Made by a program: the position numbers and the translations under genes
The notes under the pieces: generated by a model
Database searches by the model: none
Told to the model about the DNA's origin: nothing
Seen by the model: only the letters and a program-made list of their open reading frames with translations
In this document: positions 23,578 through 31,650 of the stretch, piece by piece
How positions within the stretch are numbered: position 1 is the first letter of the stretch
Layout: the number at the start of each line of letters is the position of its first letter
Origin: an uncultured Chitinophagaceae bacterium
Lineage (GTDB): Bacteria; Bacteroidota; Bacteroidia; Chitinophagales; Chitinophagaceae
Length of the DNA: 35,704 nucleotides
Assembly (NCBI GenBank): GCA_937900675.1
Contig: CALCEA010000049.1
Location: forward strand, 1-35,704
Direction of reading: 5' to 3'

Positions 23578-24447
23578 ATGGCTGGACAATTAAAAGAAGT
23601 TAGAAATAGGATAAAAAGTACCCAGGGTACTCAGCAGATCACTAAAGCCATGAAAATGGTAAGTGCTGCTAAATTACGTCGTGCACAGGATGCTATCACC
23701 CAAATGAGACCTTATGCCAACAAGTTACAAGACATGTTGAGCAATATCGTAGGTAGCTTGGAAGGTGATATGAATTTGGCTTTGGCTGAAACTCGTCCAG
23801 TGAACAATGTTTTATTGATTGTGATCACTTCTGATCGTGGTTTGTGTGGAGGTTATAATGCCAATGTGGTAAAATTAGCCAAAGCAACCATTGCTGAAAA
23901 ATACCCTACTCAAAAAATCACTATCTGGAACATTGGCAAAAAAGGATATGAGAGCTTGAGCAAATCTGGCTACAATACCAATGCTGATTTTAAAGATATC
24001 TTCTTAGACTTGAAATTTGAAAATGTTCAGGTAGCTGCTAAGGCTGCTATGAATGCTTTTGCGAATAAAGAATTTGATGCTATTGAAATTATTTACAGCG
24101 AGTTCAAAAACGCTGCTACACAGGCTTTCAAAGCAGAACAATTCTTACCTATTCCTAAAATCAGTGCTGCTGCAAACAAGAAAAAAGTAGATTTTATCTT
24201 CGAACCAGAGAAGACTGTTTTAGTAAATGAATTAATGCCTAAGATCTTAAATACACAATTATTTAAAGCAGTTTTAGATGCGAATGCAAGTGAGCATGGC
24301 GCAAGAATGACTGCGATGGATAAGGCAAGTGAGAACGCGAACGAATTATTAAAATCATTGAAAATATCTTACAACCGTGCAAGACAAGCGGCTATTACGA
24401 CTGAGTTAACCGAGATCGTAAGTGGTGCAGCTGCATTAAACGGATAA
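23578..24447 (+). CDS. atpG: F1 ATP synthase gamma subunit
   Basis: 289 residues from the ATG at 23578 (MAGQLKEVRNRIKSTQGTQQITKAMKMVSAAKLRRAQ). The frame extends upstream to 23527, but this start fits the family. The conserved N-terminal coiled-coil helix, the internal TSDRGLCGGYNANV and the C-terminal helix ARMTAMDKASENANELLKSL, ending ARQAAITTELTEIVSGAAAL, are intact. It is the rotor shaft of the F1 catalytic head. No other ATP synthase gene is next to it: secA lies on one side and scpB on the other, though atpG usually follows atpA. Confidence 0.96.
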   Translation: MAGQLKEVRNRIKSTQGTQQITKAMKMVSAAKLRRAQDAITQMRPYANKLQDMLSNIVGSLEGDMNLALAETRPVNNVLLIVITSDRGLCGGYNANVVKLAKATIAEKYPTQKITIWNIGKKGYESLSKSGYNTNADFKDIFLDLKFENVQVAAKAAMNAFANKEFDAIEIIYSEFKNAATQAFKAEQFLPIPKISAAANKKKVDFIFEPEKTVLVNELMPKILNTQLFKAVLDANASEHGARMTAMDKASENANELLKSLKISYNRARQAAITTELTEIVSGAAALNG

Positions 24448-24458
24448 GCAATACCCAT

Positions 24459-25139
24459 ATGGAAATCAGTCAAATTATTCCTCATATTGAAGCCTTGATC
24501 TTCGCTAGTGATAAAGCCTTAAACGCTAATGATATCACTGAATTAATTAATAATGCTTTTGGATTTTTAGAAGAACGCATTACTTTAGATCAGGTAGAAT
24601 CTGCCTTAAATGGTATTCAAGAGAAATATGCCACTGAATTTTATCCATTTGAATTAAAACAAAGTGGCGGCGGCTGGCAGTTTTTAACTAAGCCTTCTTT
24701 CCACTCAACCATTGCTCAATTAAATGGTGACAAATTCTTGAAGCGCCTTTCTAATGCTGCTTTAGAATCTTTAGCAATTATTGCCTATAAACAACCTATT
24801 ACTAAGGGTGAAGTAGAAGCTATCAGAGGTGTAAACAGTGATTATTCTATCCAAAAATTATTGGAGAAGGAATTAATTGTGATCAGTGGTCGTAACGAAA
24901 ACCTACCTGGTAAGCCATTGGTATACGCTACTTCTAAAAACTTCATGGATTATTTTGGTATCAACTCAACAGAAGATTTACCAAAGATCAAAGAAGTATT
25001 GGCAGATCAAATTGTAGAAGCTACAGTGATCAAACCTGAAGACTTTACAGACAATAGCGTTTTTGAGCAAATCTCAGAAGCTGCAGAAGAAGCACGCGAA
25101 GAAGAAGAGACGCCAAATTTACCTGAAGAAGAGGCATAA
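24459..25139 (+). CDS. scpB: Segregation and condensation protein ScpB
   Basis: 226 residues. ScpB features are IEALIFASDKALNANDI at the N-terminus, GGGWQFLTKP, and the second winged helix ALESLAIIAYKQPITKGEVEAIRGV followed by LLEKELIVISGRNENLPGKPLVYATS. The C-terminal 30 residues are strongly acidic (Glu-rich), which is common in this group. It forms the SMC-ScpA-ScpB condensin needed for chromosome compaction and segregation. It starts 11 bases after atpG. The scpA and smc genes are not in the window. Confidence 0.94.
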   Translation: MEISQIIPHIEALIFASDKALNANDITELINNAFGFLEERITLDQVESALNGIQEKYATEFYPFELKQSGGGWQFLTKPSFHSTIAQLNGDKFLKRLSNAALESLAIIAYKQPITKGEVEAIRGVNSDYSIQKLLEKELIVISGRNENLPGKPLVYATSKNFMDYFGINSTEDLPKIKEVLADQIVEATVIKPEDFTDNSVFEQISEAAEEAREEEETPNLPEEEA

Positions 25140-25143
25140 ATTG

Positions 25144-25151
25144 TATCTTCG
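25144..25151 (+). promoter_or_regulatory. Possible -7 element before lysA
   Basis: TATCTTCG is one base off TAnnTTTG and fits the TAnCTTCG form seen before gap and maeB. It ends four bases before the lysA ATG, so use would give an almost leaderless mRNA. It could equally be chance. Confidence 0.25.
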
Positions 25152-25155
25152 TGGT

Positions 25156-26373
25156 ATGAATGCAAGTTTATCCTACGATCAATTAAAACAAGCTGCAACA
25201 AACTATGGTACACCCTTGTATGTGTATCATGCCGAAAAAATTGCGCAGCAATATCAAAACTTATTTAATCATTTCGATGCTAAGACTACACGCATATTTT
25301 ATGCATGTAAGGCTTTAACCAATATTCATATTTTAGATGTGGTTAAAAGAGCAGGTGGCAATATTGATTGTAGTTCAATTAACGAAGCCAAATTAGCATT
25401 GCATGTAGGATTTAGACCTGATCAGGTTTTATACACCAGTAATAGCGTAAGCTTCGAAGAAATTGCAGAAGCAGCAAGCTTAGGTATTTATGTAAACATT
25501 GATAGCTTATCTAATTTAGAAAAGTTTGGTGCGAAGTATGGAAATACCTACCCAGTGGGCGTTCGTATCAGACCGAATATTATGGCAGGTGGTAATTTAA
25601 AAATTTCTACTGGTCATGATAAAAGCAAATTTGGTATTCCAGTTACTGAATTAGAAACTTTAAAAGCGATTCAAGCAAAATACAATATTCATATCTCTAC
25701 CCTTCATATTCATACTGGAAGTGAGATCAAGGATGTGAAAGTGTTCTTGCAATCTGCTGAAGTATTTGAACAAATGCTTCCTCATTTTCCAACAGTAACT
25801 GTTTTAGATTTTGGAGGTGGATTTAAAGTACCTTATCAACCCGATGAGAAAGGAACAGATATGGCTTTATTGGGTGCAGAAGTAAATAAAGTAGTCGCTA
25901 AATTATCAGAACAATTTGGAAGAGCTTTCATTGCTTGGTTTGAGCCAGGTAAATATATTGTGAGTGAAGCAGGATTTTTTATTGCCAAAGTAAATGTATT
26001 AAAGCAATCAGGTGCCATTCAATTTGCAGGAATTGATACAGGTTTAAATCATTTAATTAGACCTATGTTTTATGATTCCTATCATCATATTGATAATTTA
26101 AGTCATCCTGAAAAACCTTTACAAGAATATGCAGTGGTGGGAAATATTTGCGAGACCGACACTTTTGCTTGGGACCGCCCTATCCCTACTATTGAAGAAG
26201 GAGACTTTTTAGTATTTTATAATGCAGGTGCTTATGGTTATGAAATGGCAAGCAATTATAATGCTAGATATAAACCAGCGCAGGTATTGATAGAGCATGG
26301 AGAAGCTAAGTTAATTAGCAGAAGAGATTGCTTTGAGGACTTATTACACTTACAAGTACCTTTAACTAAATAA
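25156..26373 (+). CDS. lysA: Diaminopimelate decarboxylase
   Basis: 405 residues from the ATG at 25156; the frame is open upstream into scpB but the upstream part is lysine-rich and unlike the family. The PLP lysine is K52 in FYACKALTN. Other motifs are STLHIHTGSEI, VLDFGGGFKVPY, FEPGKYIVSEAG, VVGNICETDTFA and NAGAYGYEMASNYN. It converts meso-diaminopimelate to lysine, the last step of lysine synthesis. It follows scpB after 16 bases and precedes the MlaF-type ATPase by one base. Confidence 0.95.
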   Translation: MNASLSYDQLKQAATNYGTPLYVYHAEKIAQQYQNLFNHFDAKTTRIFYACKALTNIHILDVVKRAGGNIDCSSINEAKLALHVGFRPDQVLYTSNSVSFEEIAEAASLGIYVNIDSLSNLEKFGAKYGNTYPVGVRIRPNIMAGGNLKISTGHDKSKFGIPVTELETLKAIQAKYNIHISTLHIHTGSEIKDVKVFLQSAEVFEQMLPHFPTVTVLDFGGGFKVPYQPDEKGTDMALLGAEVNKVVAKLSEQFGRAFIAWFEPGKYIVSEAGFFIAKVNVLKQSGAIQFAGIDTGLNHLIRPMFYDSYHHIDNLSHPEKPLQEYAVVGNICETDTFAWDRPIPTIEEGDFLVFYNAGAYGYEMASNYNARYKPAQVLIEHGEAKLISRRDCFEDLLHLQVPLTK

Positions 26374-26374
26374 G

Positions 26375-27148
26375 ATGATCGAGATTAAACATATCAGTAA
26401 ACAATTTGACACTAAAGTAATCTTAGATGATATTAGTGCGCAATTCAAACCTGGTATGTGTAATTTGATTATTGGCGCTAGTGGTAGTGGCAAGACCGTG
26501 TTGACTAAGTGTATTGTGGATTTAATACAAGCCGATCAAGGTGAAGTGATTTTTGATGGCAAGACTTTAAATAGCATGACCAAGGAAGATAGAAAGGAAT
26601 TAAGAAATAATATTGGTATGCTTTTTCAGGGCAATGCTTTGTTTGATTCATTAACCGTGGAAGAAAATGTAAGGTTCCCTTTAGATATGTTTTCTCAACT
26701 TAGTATGAGTGAGAAATTGAATAAGGTAAACCAAATTTTATCTAGAGTAAATCTAGAAGGAGTGAATGGTAAATATCCTGCCGAACTAAGTGGTGGAATG
26801 AAAAAAAGAGTTGCCTTGGCAAGAGCGGTGGTGATGGAGCCTAAATACCTTTTCTGTGATGAGCCTAATTCCGGCTTGGACCCTCAAACATCGATGGTGA
26901 TTGATAAATTAATTGAAGAGCTTACCAAAGAATATAATATTACTACCATCGTGGTTACACACGACATGAATAGTGTGATGGAAATTGGCAATTATATTTT
27001 GTATTTGCATCAGGGTAAAAAAGAATGGGAAGGTTCTAACCAAGACATTATTTACAGTAAGAACGAATTATTGAACAAATTTATATTCGCATCTGAATTT
27101 TTACAAGACGCCAAAGCCATGCGTATGATGGAAGGCGAAAAAAAATAA
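26375..27148 (+). CDS. mlaF: MlaF-type ABC transporter ATP-binding protein
   Basis: 257 residues, a single ATPase domain. Walker A is GASGSGKT (34-41), the Q-loop is in GMLFQGNALFDSLTVEENV, the signature is ELSGGMKKRVALARA and Walker B is YLFCDEPNSGLDP. The H-loop is VTHDMNSVMEIGNYI. LFQGNALFDSLTV and LSGGM are typical of the phospholipid-transport MlaF/MkL group. It is the likely ATPase for the MlaE permease at 15030-15767, although the two genes are separated by about 11 kb and lie on opposite strands. It begins one base after lysA. Confidence 0.9.
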   Translation: MIEIKHISKQFDTKVILDDISAQFKPGMCNLIIGASGSGKTVLTKCIVDLIQADQGEVIFDGKTLNSMTKEDRKELRNNIGMLFQGNALFDSLTVEENVRFPLDMFSQLSMSEKLNKVNQILSRVNLEGVNGKYPAELSGGMKKRVALARAVVMEPKYLFCDEPNSGLDPQTSMVIDKLIEELTKEYNITTIVVTHDMNSVMEIGNYILYLHQGKKEWEGSNQDIIYSKNELLNKFIFASEFLQDAKAMRMMEGEKK

Positions 27149-27152
27149 ATCT

Positions 27153-27644
27153 ATGAAATACTTATTAAGCATTTTATGTAGCGTATTGGTATTGGGCTTA
27201 GCAGCACAAACAGACCCGAATGCACCTTTTCAAAAAGACAAGAATTTACCTGCATTCAAAATTGTATCTGTGGGCGGTAAAGAAGTAACCCACAATAACA
27301 TTCCAAAATACAAGTACCAAATGATCATCATATTTAGTCCAGATTGCCCGCATTGCGAACACGAGGCAGCAGAGATTAATAAATATGCAGACAAGTTCAA
27401 AAATGTATTGATGATCTGGGATAGCTACAAAGACATGCCCTCTATCAGAAAATTTGCTGAGAAATACAATATGATTGGCAAACCCAATATCATCATTGGC
27501 AGAGACCCTGAATTTACCCTACCTATCTTTTTTAGACCAAGCATGACCCCTTTTGTGGCTATTTATGAGAATAACAGGTTGAAAAAAGTATACGAAAAAG
27601 GCGCAGAAGTGTTTGAATTACTTAAAAATATAGATAGTAAATAA
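27153..27644 (+). CDS. Exported thioredoxin-like protein, TlpA/AhpC-TSA type
   Basis: 163 residues with a signal peptide (MKYLLSILCSVLVLGLAAQ) and a redox motif C65-P-H-C68 in IIIFSPDCPHCEHEAAEI. The rest follows the TlpA fold: a strand before the CxxC, then RKFAEKYNMIG and later PSMTPFVAIYENNRL, which holds the cis-proline before the last strands. It should act as a periplasmic thiol-disulfide reductase or oxidase. The substrate is unknown. It lies four bases after mlaF and 47 before mdh. Confidence 0.88.
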   Translation: MKYLLSILCSVLVLGLAAQTDPNAPFQKDKNLPAFKIVSVGGKEVTHNNIPKYKYQMIIIFSPDCPHCEHEAAEINKYADKFKNVLMIWDSYKDMPSIRKFAEKYNMIGKPNIIIGRDPEFTLPIFFRPSMTPFVAIYENNRLKKVYEKGAEVFELLKNIDSK

Positions 27645-27645
27645 C

Positions 27646-27653
27646 TAACTTTG
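27646..27653 (+). promoter_or_regulatory. -7 element of mdh
   Basis: TAACTTTG matches TAnnTTTG exactly and lies 38 bases before the mdh ATG, just after the thioredoxin-like gene ends. A TTTG at 27612-27615 is 30 bases away, too far for a standard -33 box. Confidence 0.5.
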
Positions 27654-27691
27654 CCCCGGAAAATCATCTTCTTATAAAAAATATACATCCT

Positions 27692-28621
27692 ATGAAAATT
27701 ACCGTTGTTGGAGCAGGTGCAGTTGGCGCAACATGTGCAGACAATATCGCTCGTAAAGAATTAGCTAGTGAATTAGTTTTATTAGACATTAAAGAAGGCT
27801 TTGCAGAAGGTAAAGCACAAGACATGATGCAGACTGCTGCATTATTAGGTTTTGATACTAGAATTTCTGGTAGCACAAATGATTACACTAAAACTGCTAA
27901 TTCAGATGTAGTAGTAATTACTTCAGGTTTACCTCGTAAACCAGGGATGACAAGAGAAGAATTAATAGGTACAAATGCTGGTATAGTAAAAGGTGTTTGT
28001 GAAAATATCTTAAAGCATTCTCCAAATGCCATCATTATTGTAATTAGTAACCCAATGGATACAATGACTTACTTAGCATTGCAATCTACCGGCTTACCAA
28101 AGAATAGAATTATTGGAATGGGTGGTACATTAGATAGCGCTCGTTTTAAATATCAATTAAGCACTACCTTAAACTGTAGCCCTGCAGATTTAAATGCATT
28201 GGTAGTGGGTGGTCATGGTGATACTACTATGATTCCTTTGATCAAGCACGCTACTTGGAATAGCATTCCAGTAACTAAGTTCTTGAACGCTGAACAACAA
28301 GAAAAGATCATCGCTGATACCATGGTGGGCGGTGCTACATTAACTAAATTATTAGGCACTTCAGCTTGGTATGCACCAGGTGCTGCTGGAGCTGCATTAG
28401 TAGAAAGCATTGTTCGTGACGAGAAGAAATTATTTACTTGTTGCGTAAGCTTGAACGGCGAATACGGTCAAAAAGATATCTGTCTGGGTGTTCCTGTTGT
28501 AATTGGCAAGAATGGTTGGGAGAAAATCGTAGAAATGGATTTATCTGCTGACGAGCAAGCTGCTTTCAACAAGAGCGCAGATGCTGTAAGAAGCATGAAC
28601 GATGTTTTAAAAACATTATAA
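27692..28621 (+). CDS. mdh: Malate dehydrogenase
   Basis: 309 residues, LDH/MDH superfamily, of the LDH-like MDH branch. The NAD-binding motif is VVGAGAVGATCADNIA. R82 (GLPRKPGM) and R88 mark malate rather than lactate specificity. VISNPMDTMTYLA and the catalytic H175 (GGHGDT) are intact. It interconverts malate and oxaloacetate in the TCA cycle. It has its own -7 word and a strong terminator downstream, so it is probably a single-gene unit. Confidence 0.95.
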   Translation: MKITVVGAGAVGATCADNIARKELASELVLLDIKEGFAEGKAQDMMQTAALLGFDTRISGSTNDYTKTANSDVVVITSGLPRKPGMTREELIGTNAGIVKGVCENILKHSPNAIIIVISNPMDTMTYLALQSTGLPKNRIIGMGGTLDSARFKYQLSTTLNCSPADLNALVVGGHGDTTMIPLIKHATWNSIPVTKFLNAEQQEKIIADTMVGGATLTKLLGTSAWYAPGAAGAALVESIVRDEKKLFTCCVSLNGEYGQKDICLGVPVVIGKNGWEKIVEMDLSADEQAAFNKSADAVRSMNDVLKTL

Positions 28622-28629
28622 TATTCCTC

Positions 28630-28654
28630 AATGAGTTTCACAATTGAACTCATT
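28630..28654. repeat. Inverted repeat downstream of mdh
   Basis: AATGAGTT (28630-28637) and AACTCATT (28647-28654) are perfect complements around a nine-base loop, 9 bases after the mdh stop and just upstream of the main terminator. It has no T run of its own. It may protect the mdh transcript end or bind a protein. Confidence 0.4.
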
Positions 28655-28660
28655 AAACCT

Positions 28661-28691
28661 AAAAGAGCCTCCCAACGGAGGCTCTTTTTTT
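28661..28691. terminator. Bidirectional terminator between mdh and the glycosyltransferase gene
   Basis: AAAAGAGCCTCC (28661-28672) pairs perfectly with GGAGGCTCTTTT (28677-28688) around CAAC. T runs follow on both strands: T7 to 28691 on plus, and T4 on minus from the stem's own A run. It ends mdh (+) and the leftward four-gene unit (-) whose last stop is at 28690. Confidence 0.92.
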
Positions 28692-29694
28692 ATTGGTAAT
28701 ATTGCATTGCTTTTTCTGCAATTAAATGAAGGTCTTGTTTTTTCATACATGCAAAATGTCCTTGTGGGCATTTTTTTGTGCCATAATTAGAACAGGGCTG
28801 ACAAGGTAAATTGGGAACAATGGCATTATAATACATTTCTTGTCCGTTTTGTAGATCAACAGTTGCATAATAAGGTTCCACTTGTAAAGATGGACTAGTG
28901 CCACCCCAAATAGCAATGGTCTTTTTATGAAATGCACAAGCAACATATAAAAAGCCTGTGTCATTAGATATAACCATTCTTGCTCCCTTTACCAATAATG
29001 CTGATTCATGCAAGTTAAACTTGCCACAGGCATTGTAAATTTTAGCTGTATCCATGCTAGACACCGCTACTCCTTCTTTGGCATCTTCTTTTCCACCCAC
29101 CAAAATAATGGGAACTGGAATTAAAGCACATAATTGTTTCAAATGTTCTACTGGCAATTTCTTTGTGGCATAAGAAGCTCCGATTACAATGGCTATATAT
29201 CCTGCCTGATGAGATGTTGGTATATCATGGGGCTTCAAACTAATATTTGATGGCACAAAATAATCCATACCCTTTCCGTCATTTTGCACTCCTAACACTT
29301 TTAAAGGATCCAAACTTCTCTCTACAATATGTTTATTGGGTAAAAGATTCATTCCAAAATTGGTGAGGATGAATTTTTGTAAGGATAATTTTGGATAAGT
29401 ATGTGCCGGAACGCCTAAGGCTTTTTTAATTCGGTAAGTTCTAAAATTACTATGCAGGTCGATGACCATATCCAGATTGGCTGCTTTTAAAGAAGCAATG
29501 GTATCGGATAATTTTTTATCGTGATAATGAAAGTGATCGATATAAGGATTGGCTTCTGTAACAGCCTTCATAGACTTCTTGGTTAAGAAATGTATTTCTA
29601 CTCCAGGAATTTGTTCTTTAGCACAACGAATGGCCGCTGTGGTAAAAACAATATCTCCAATGGAGGATAGTCTAATGATTAAAAGGCGCATCAT
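28690..29694 (-). CDS. Glycosyltransferase family 9 (ADP-heptose:LPS heptosyltransferase-like)
   Basis: 334 residues. Features of the GT9 group are RLLIIRLSSIGDIVFTTAAIR at the N-terminus, VIDLHSNFRTYRIKK, IAIVIGASYATKKLPVEHL, the nucleotide-site VISNDTGFLYVACAFHKKTIAIWGGTSP and a cysteine-rich tail (LPCQPCSNYGTKKCPQ) seen in many members. Such enzymes add heptose or related sugars to the lipid A-core. The acceptor is not known. Start M1 or M2 is possible. It is the last gene of the gltP-DedA-MFS-GT9 unit. Confidence 0.9.
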   Translation of the reverse strand: MMRLLIIRLSSIGDIVFTTAAIRCAKEQIPGVEIHFLTKKSMKAVTEANPYIDHFHYHDKKLSDTIASLKAANLDMVIDLHSNFRTYRIKKALGVPAHTYPKLSLQKFILTNFGMNLLPNKHIVERSLDPLKVLGVQNDGKGMDYFVPSNISLKPHDIPTSHQAGYIAIVIGASYATKKLPVEHLKQLCALIPVPIILVGGKEDAKEGVAVSSMDTAKIYNACGKFNLHESALLVKGARMVISNDTGFLYVACAFHKKTIAIWGGTSPSLQVEPYYATVDLQNGQEMYYNAIVPNLPCQPCSNYGTKKCPQGHFACMKKQDLHLIAEKAMQYYQ

Positions 29695-29714
29695 AAATTC
29701 TTAACCGTAAAATA

Positions 29715-30965
29715 TTAAGGCAATGGATTATCATGCTCTAGATAATCTAAATCTTTATGAAAGGTTTCTTCCGTAAATACAAATGCAATTAAGGTAATAC
29801 CCATTACAATAGCCCCAGTTAATATACCACTTTGTATAATGGTCCAACCCAAGCTCTTTTGTAAGATATCTAAGAATAAGAAATTGATTAATGGCAAAGC
29901 ACCTCTCACCATATTGGGAATAGTAGTTGCAGCAGTTGCTCTCAAATTAGTGCCAAATTGTTCGGCTGCCATTTGATTAAAGATAGCCCAGTAGCCAGTA
30001 CTAAATCCTAAGAATCCACAGATGGCATACATTCTATCGTCTGAATTATTCAAAGCACTAAAGAATAAAACCATTCCGAGGGTATTCAAAATATAAAATA
30101 CCAGTAACGCTTTTTTACGGCTTTTAAAATATTGACTCACATAACCAATTACTAAATCACCCGTTGCAATACCTATATATGCAAACATGATGGACCTTCC
30201 AGAATCAATTAAATTTTCTCCATAATTAGCAGTAGCAAACTTATTACTATAGTTTACCAATACCCCAATTACAAACCAGGTAGGCAAGCCAATTAAAATA
30301 GCTTTGATGTATTTTGAAAATCGTTTTCCATTATTCAAGAACATCATAAAATTGCCTTTTTGAATGTTCTCTAGTTTTGCAGATTCAAACATAAATGATT
30401 CTGCTACTTTAACTCTTAGTATCAATAAAAATACGCCCAAGCCTCCCCCTATTTGATAACATAATCTCCAGTCCTTAGTGTATTGAAAAGTAAAATATGC
30501 AAACACCGCACCAAACAATCCAATACCAGCTACCATTGATGTTCCAATGCCTCTTTTGTTTTTTGGCAACATCTCTGATACCAATGTAATACCTGCACCT
30601 AATTCTCCAGCTAATCCAATGCCTCCAATAAATCTACAGTAAGCGTACTGATCTACATTTTGCACAAAAGATGTAAGAATATTAGCAACCGAATACAATA
30701 AAATTGATCCAAACAATACTTTCAATCTACCCTTCTTGTCTCCAATGATTCCCCATAAAATACCCCCTATTAATAAACCTGACATTTGCCAGTTAATAAT
30801 ATGAGCACTATCTACAATAATAGTTTCTAAGCTAGATCCAACTGCCAATACACTGGGTTGTCTTACAATAGTAAATAACAATAAATCATATACATCTACA
30901 AAATAGCCCAGAGCGGCTACTAAAACTGGTAGAGACCAAAGGCCTATTTGTCTGTGTTGATTCAT
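29715..30965 (-). CDS. MFS transporter, metabolite:H+ symporter type
   Basis: 416 residues and 12 predicted membrane helices. MFS signatures are GDKKGRLKVLFGS in the first inner loop, RFIGGIGLAGELGAGITLVSEMLPKNKRG, and a long central loop with charged residues. GELG and the N-terminal VAALGYFVDVYDLLLFTIV are as in the sugar-porter/SHS carboxylate group, so the substrate may be a small organic acid or sugar; this is not certain. It lies one base after dedA and 20 bases before the GT9 gene. Confidence 0.88.
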   Translation of the reverse strand: MNQHRQIGLWSLPVLVAALGYFVDVYDLLLFTIVRQPSVLAVGSSLETIIVDSAHIINWQMSGLLIGGILWGIIGDKKGRLKVLFGSILLYSVANILTSFVQNVDQYAYCRFIGGIGLAGELGAGITLVSEMLPKNKRGIGTSMVAGIGLFGAVFAYFTFQYTKDWRLCYQIGGGLGVFLLILRVKVAESFMFESAKLENIQKGNFMMFLNNGKRFSKYIKAILIGLPTWFVIGVLVNYSNKFATANYGENLIDSGRSIMFAYIGIATGDLVIGYVSQYFKSRKKALLVFYILNTLGMVLFFSALNNSDDRMYAICGFLGFSTGYWAIFNQMAAEQFGTNLRATAATTIPNMVRGALPLINFLFLDILQKSLGWTIIQSGILTGAIVMGITLIAFVFTEETFHKDLDYLEHDNPLP

Positions 30966-30966
30966 C

Positions 30967-31641
30967 TTACGCTTTTTTAGAACGGTGGGTAATCACTTTA
31001 AATATAACTGGAGCTGTTGTAATAAAAACAATGCCTAATACAATTACTTCCAAATGCTTTTTTAAATCAAATTGAAAATGCTCCAATATCCATGTTTGTA
31101 GAAAATGTCCACCAAACACCATACTCGTAACCCACACAATACTTCCTACTATATTATTGTACATAAATTTTTGTCTATCCATATTCACAATACCTGCAAT
31201 AATAGGTGCGAAAGTTCTTACAATAGGAATAAAACGCGCTATGATAATTGCACGACCACCATGCTTCTCATAAAACTCTTGTGCTTGTACTAAATATTTC
31301 TTTTTGAAAAATAAGTTCTCTTTCCAATCAAACATAGTGGGTCCCACTTTCTTTCCAAAAGTATATCCCACATAGTTTCCTAAAACACCTGCAACAGAAA
31401 TGAAAGCCGTAATCACCAATAAATTAATCCACTCATTATTAGATGGAACTATTTCTGCAGCTAATGGACCTGCGTAGATACCTGCTACAAATAATAAACT
31501 ATCTCCAGGTAAGAAAAATCCTGCAAACAATCCAGTCTCTGCAAACACTACAAATAAGATTAACCATAATCCACCATGTTCAATATAAAATTGTGGTTGT
31601 AGTAATTGGCTCCAATGAAATACTTCTAATAATGTAAGCAT
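30967..31641 (-). CDS. DedA-family (VTT-domain) membrane protein
   Basis: 224 residues with five or six hydrophobic segments. Conserved DedA stretches are FAETGLFAGFFLPGDSLLFVAG, GVLGNYVGYTFGKKVGP and YEKHGGRAIIIARFIPIVRTFAPIIAG. The acidic residue in FAETG and the basic one in FIPIVRT are the ones known to matter for function. DedA proteins move or flip lipids across the inner membrane, including undecaprenyl-phosphate for some. Which lipid applies here is unknown. It is the second gene after the symporter, nine bases downstream. Confidence 0.92.
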   Translation of the reverse strand: MLTLLEVFHWSQLLQPQFYIEHGGLWLILFVVFAETGLFAGFFLPGDSLLFVAGIYAGPLAAEIVPSNNEWINLLVITAFISVAGVLGNYVGYTFGKKVGPTMFDWKENLFFKKKYLVQAQEFYEKHGGRAIIIARFIPIVRTFAPIIAGIVNMDRQKFMYNNIVGSIVWVTSMVFGGHFLQTWILEHFQFDLKKHLEVIVLGIVFITTAPVIFKVITHRSKKA

Positions 31642-31650
31642 GAAAATAAT

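Noticed and set aside
25063..25155. N-terminal extension of diaminopimelate decarboxylase
   Set aside because: The 31 extra residues are Lys/Arg-rich antisense-like output of the scpB Glu-rich end and do not belong to the LysA family.
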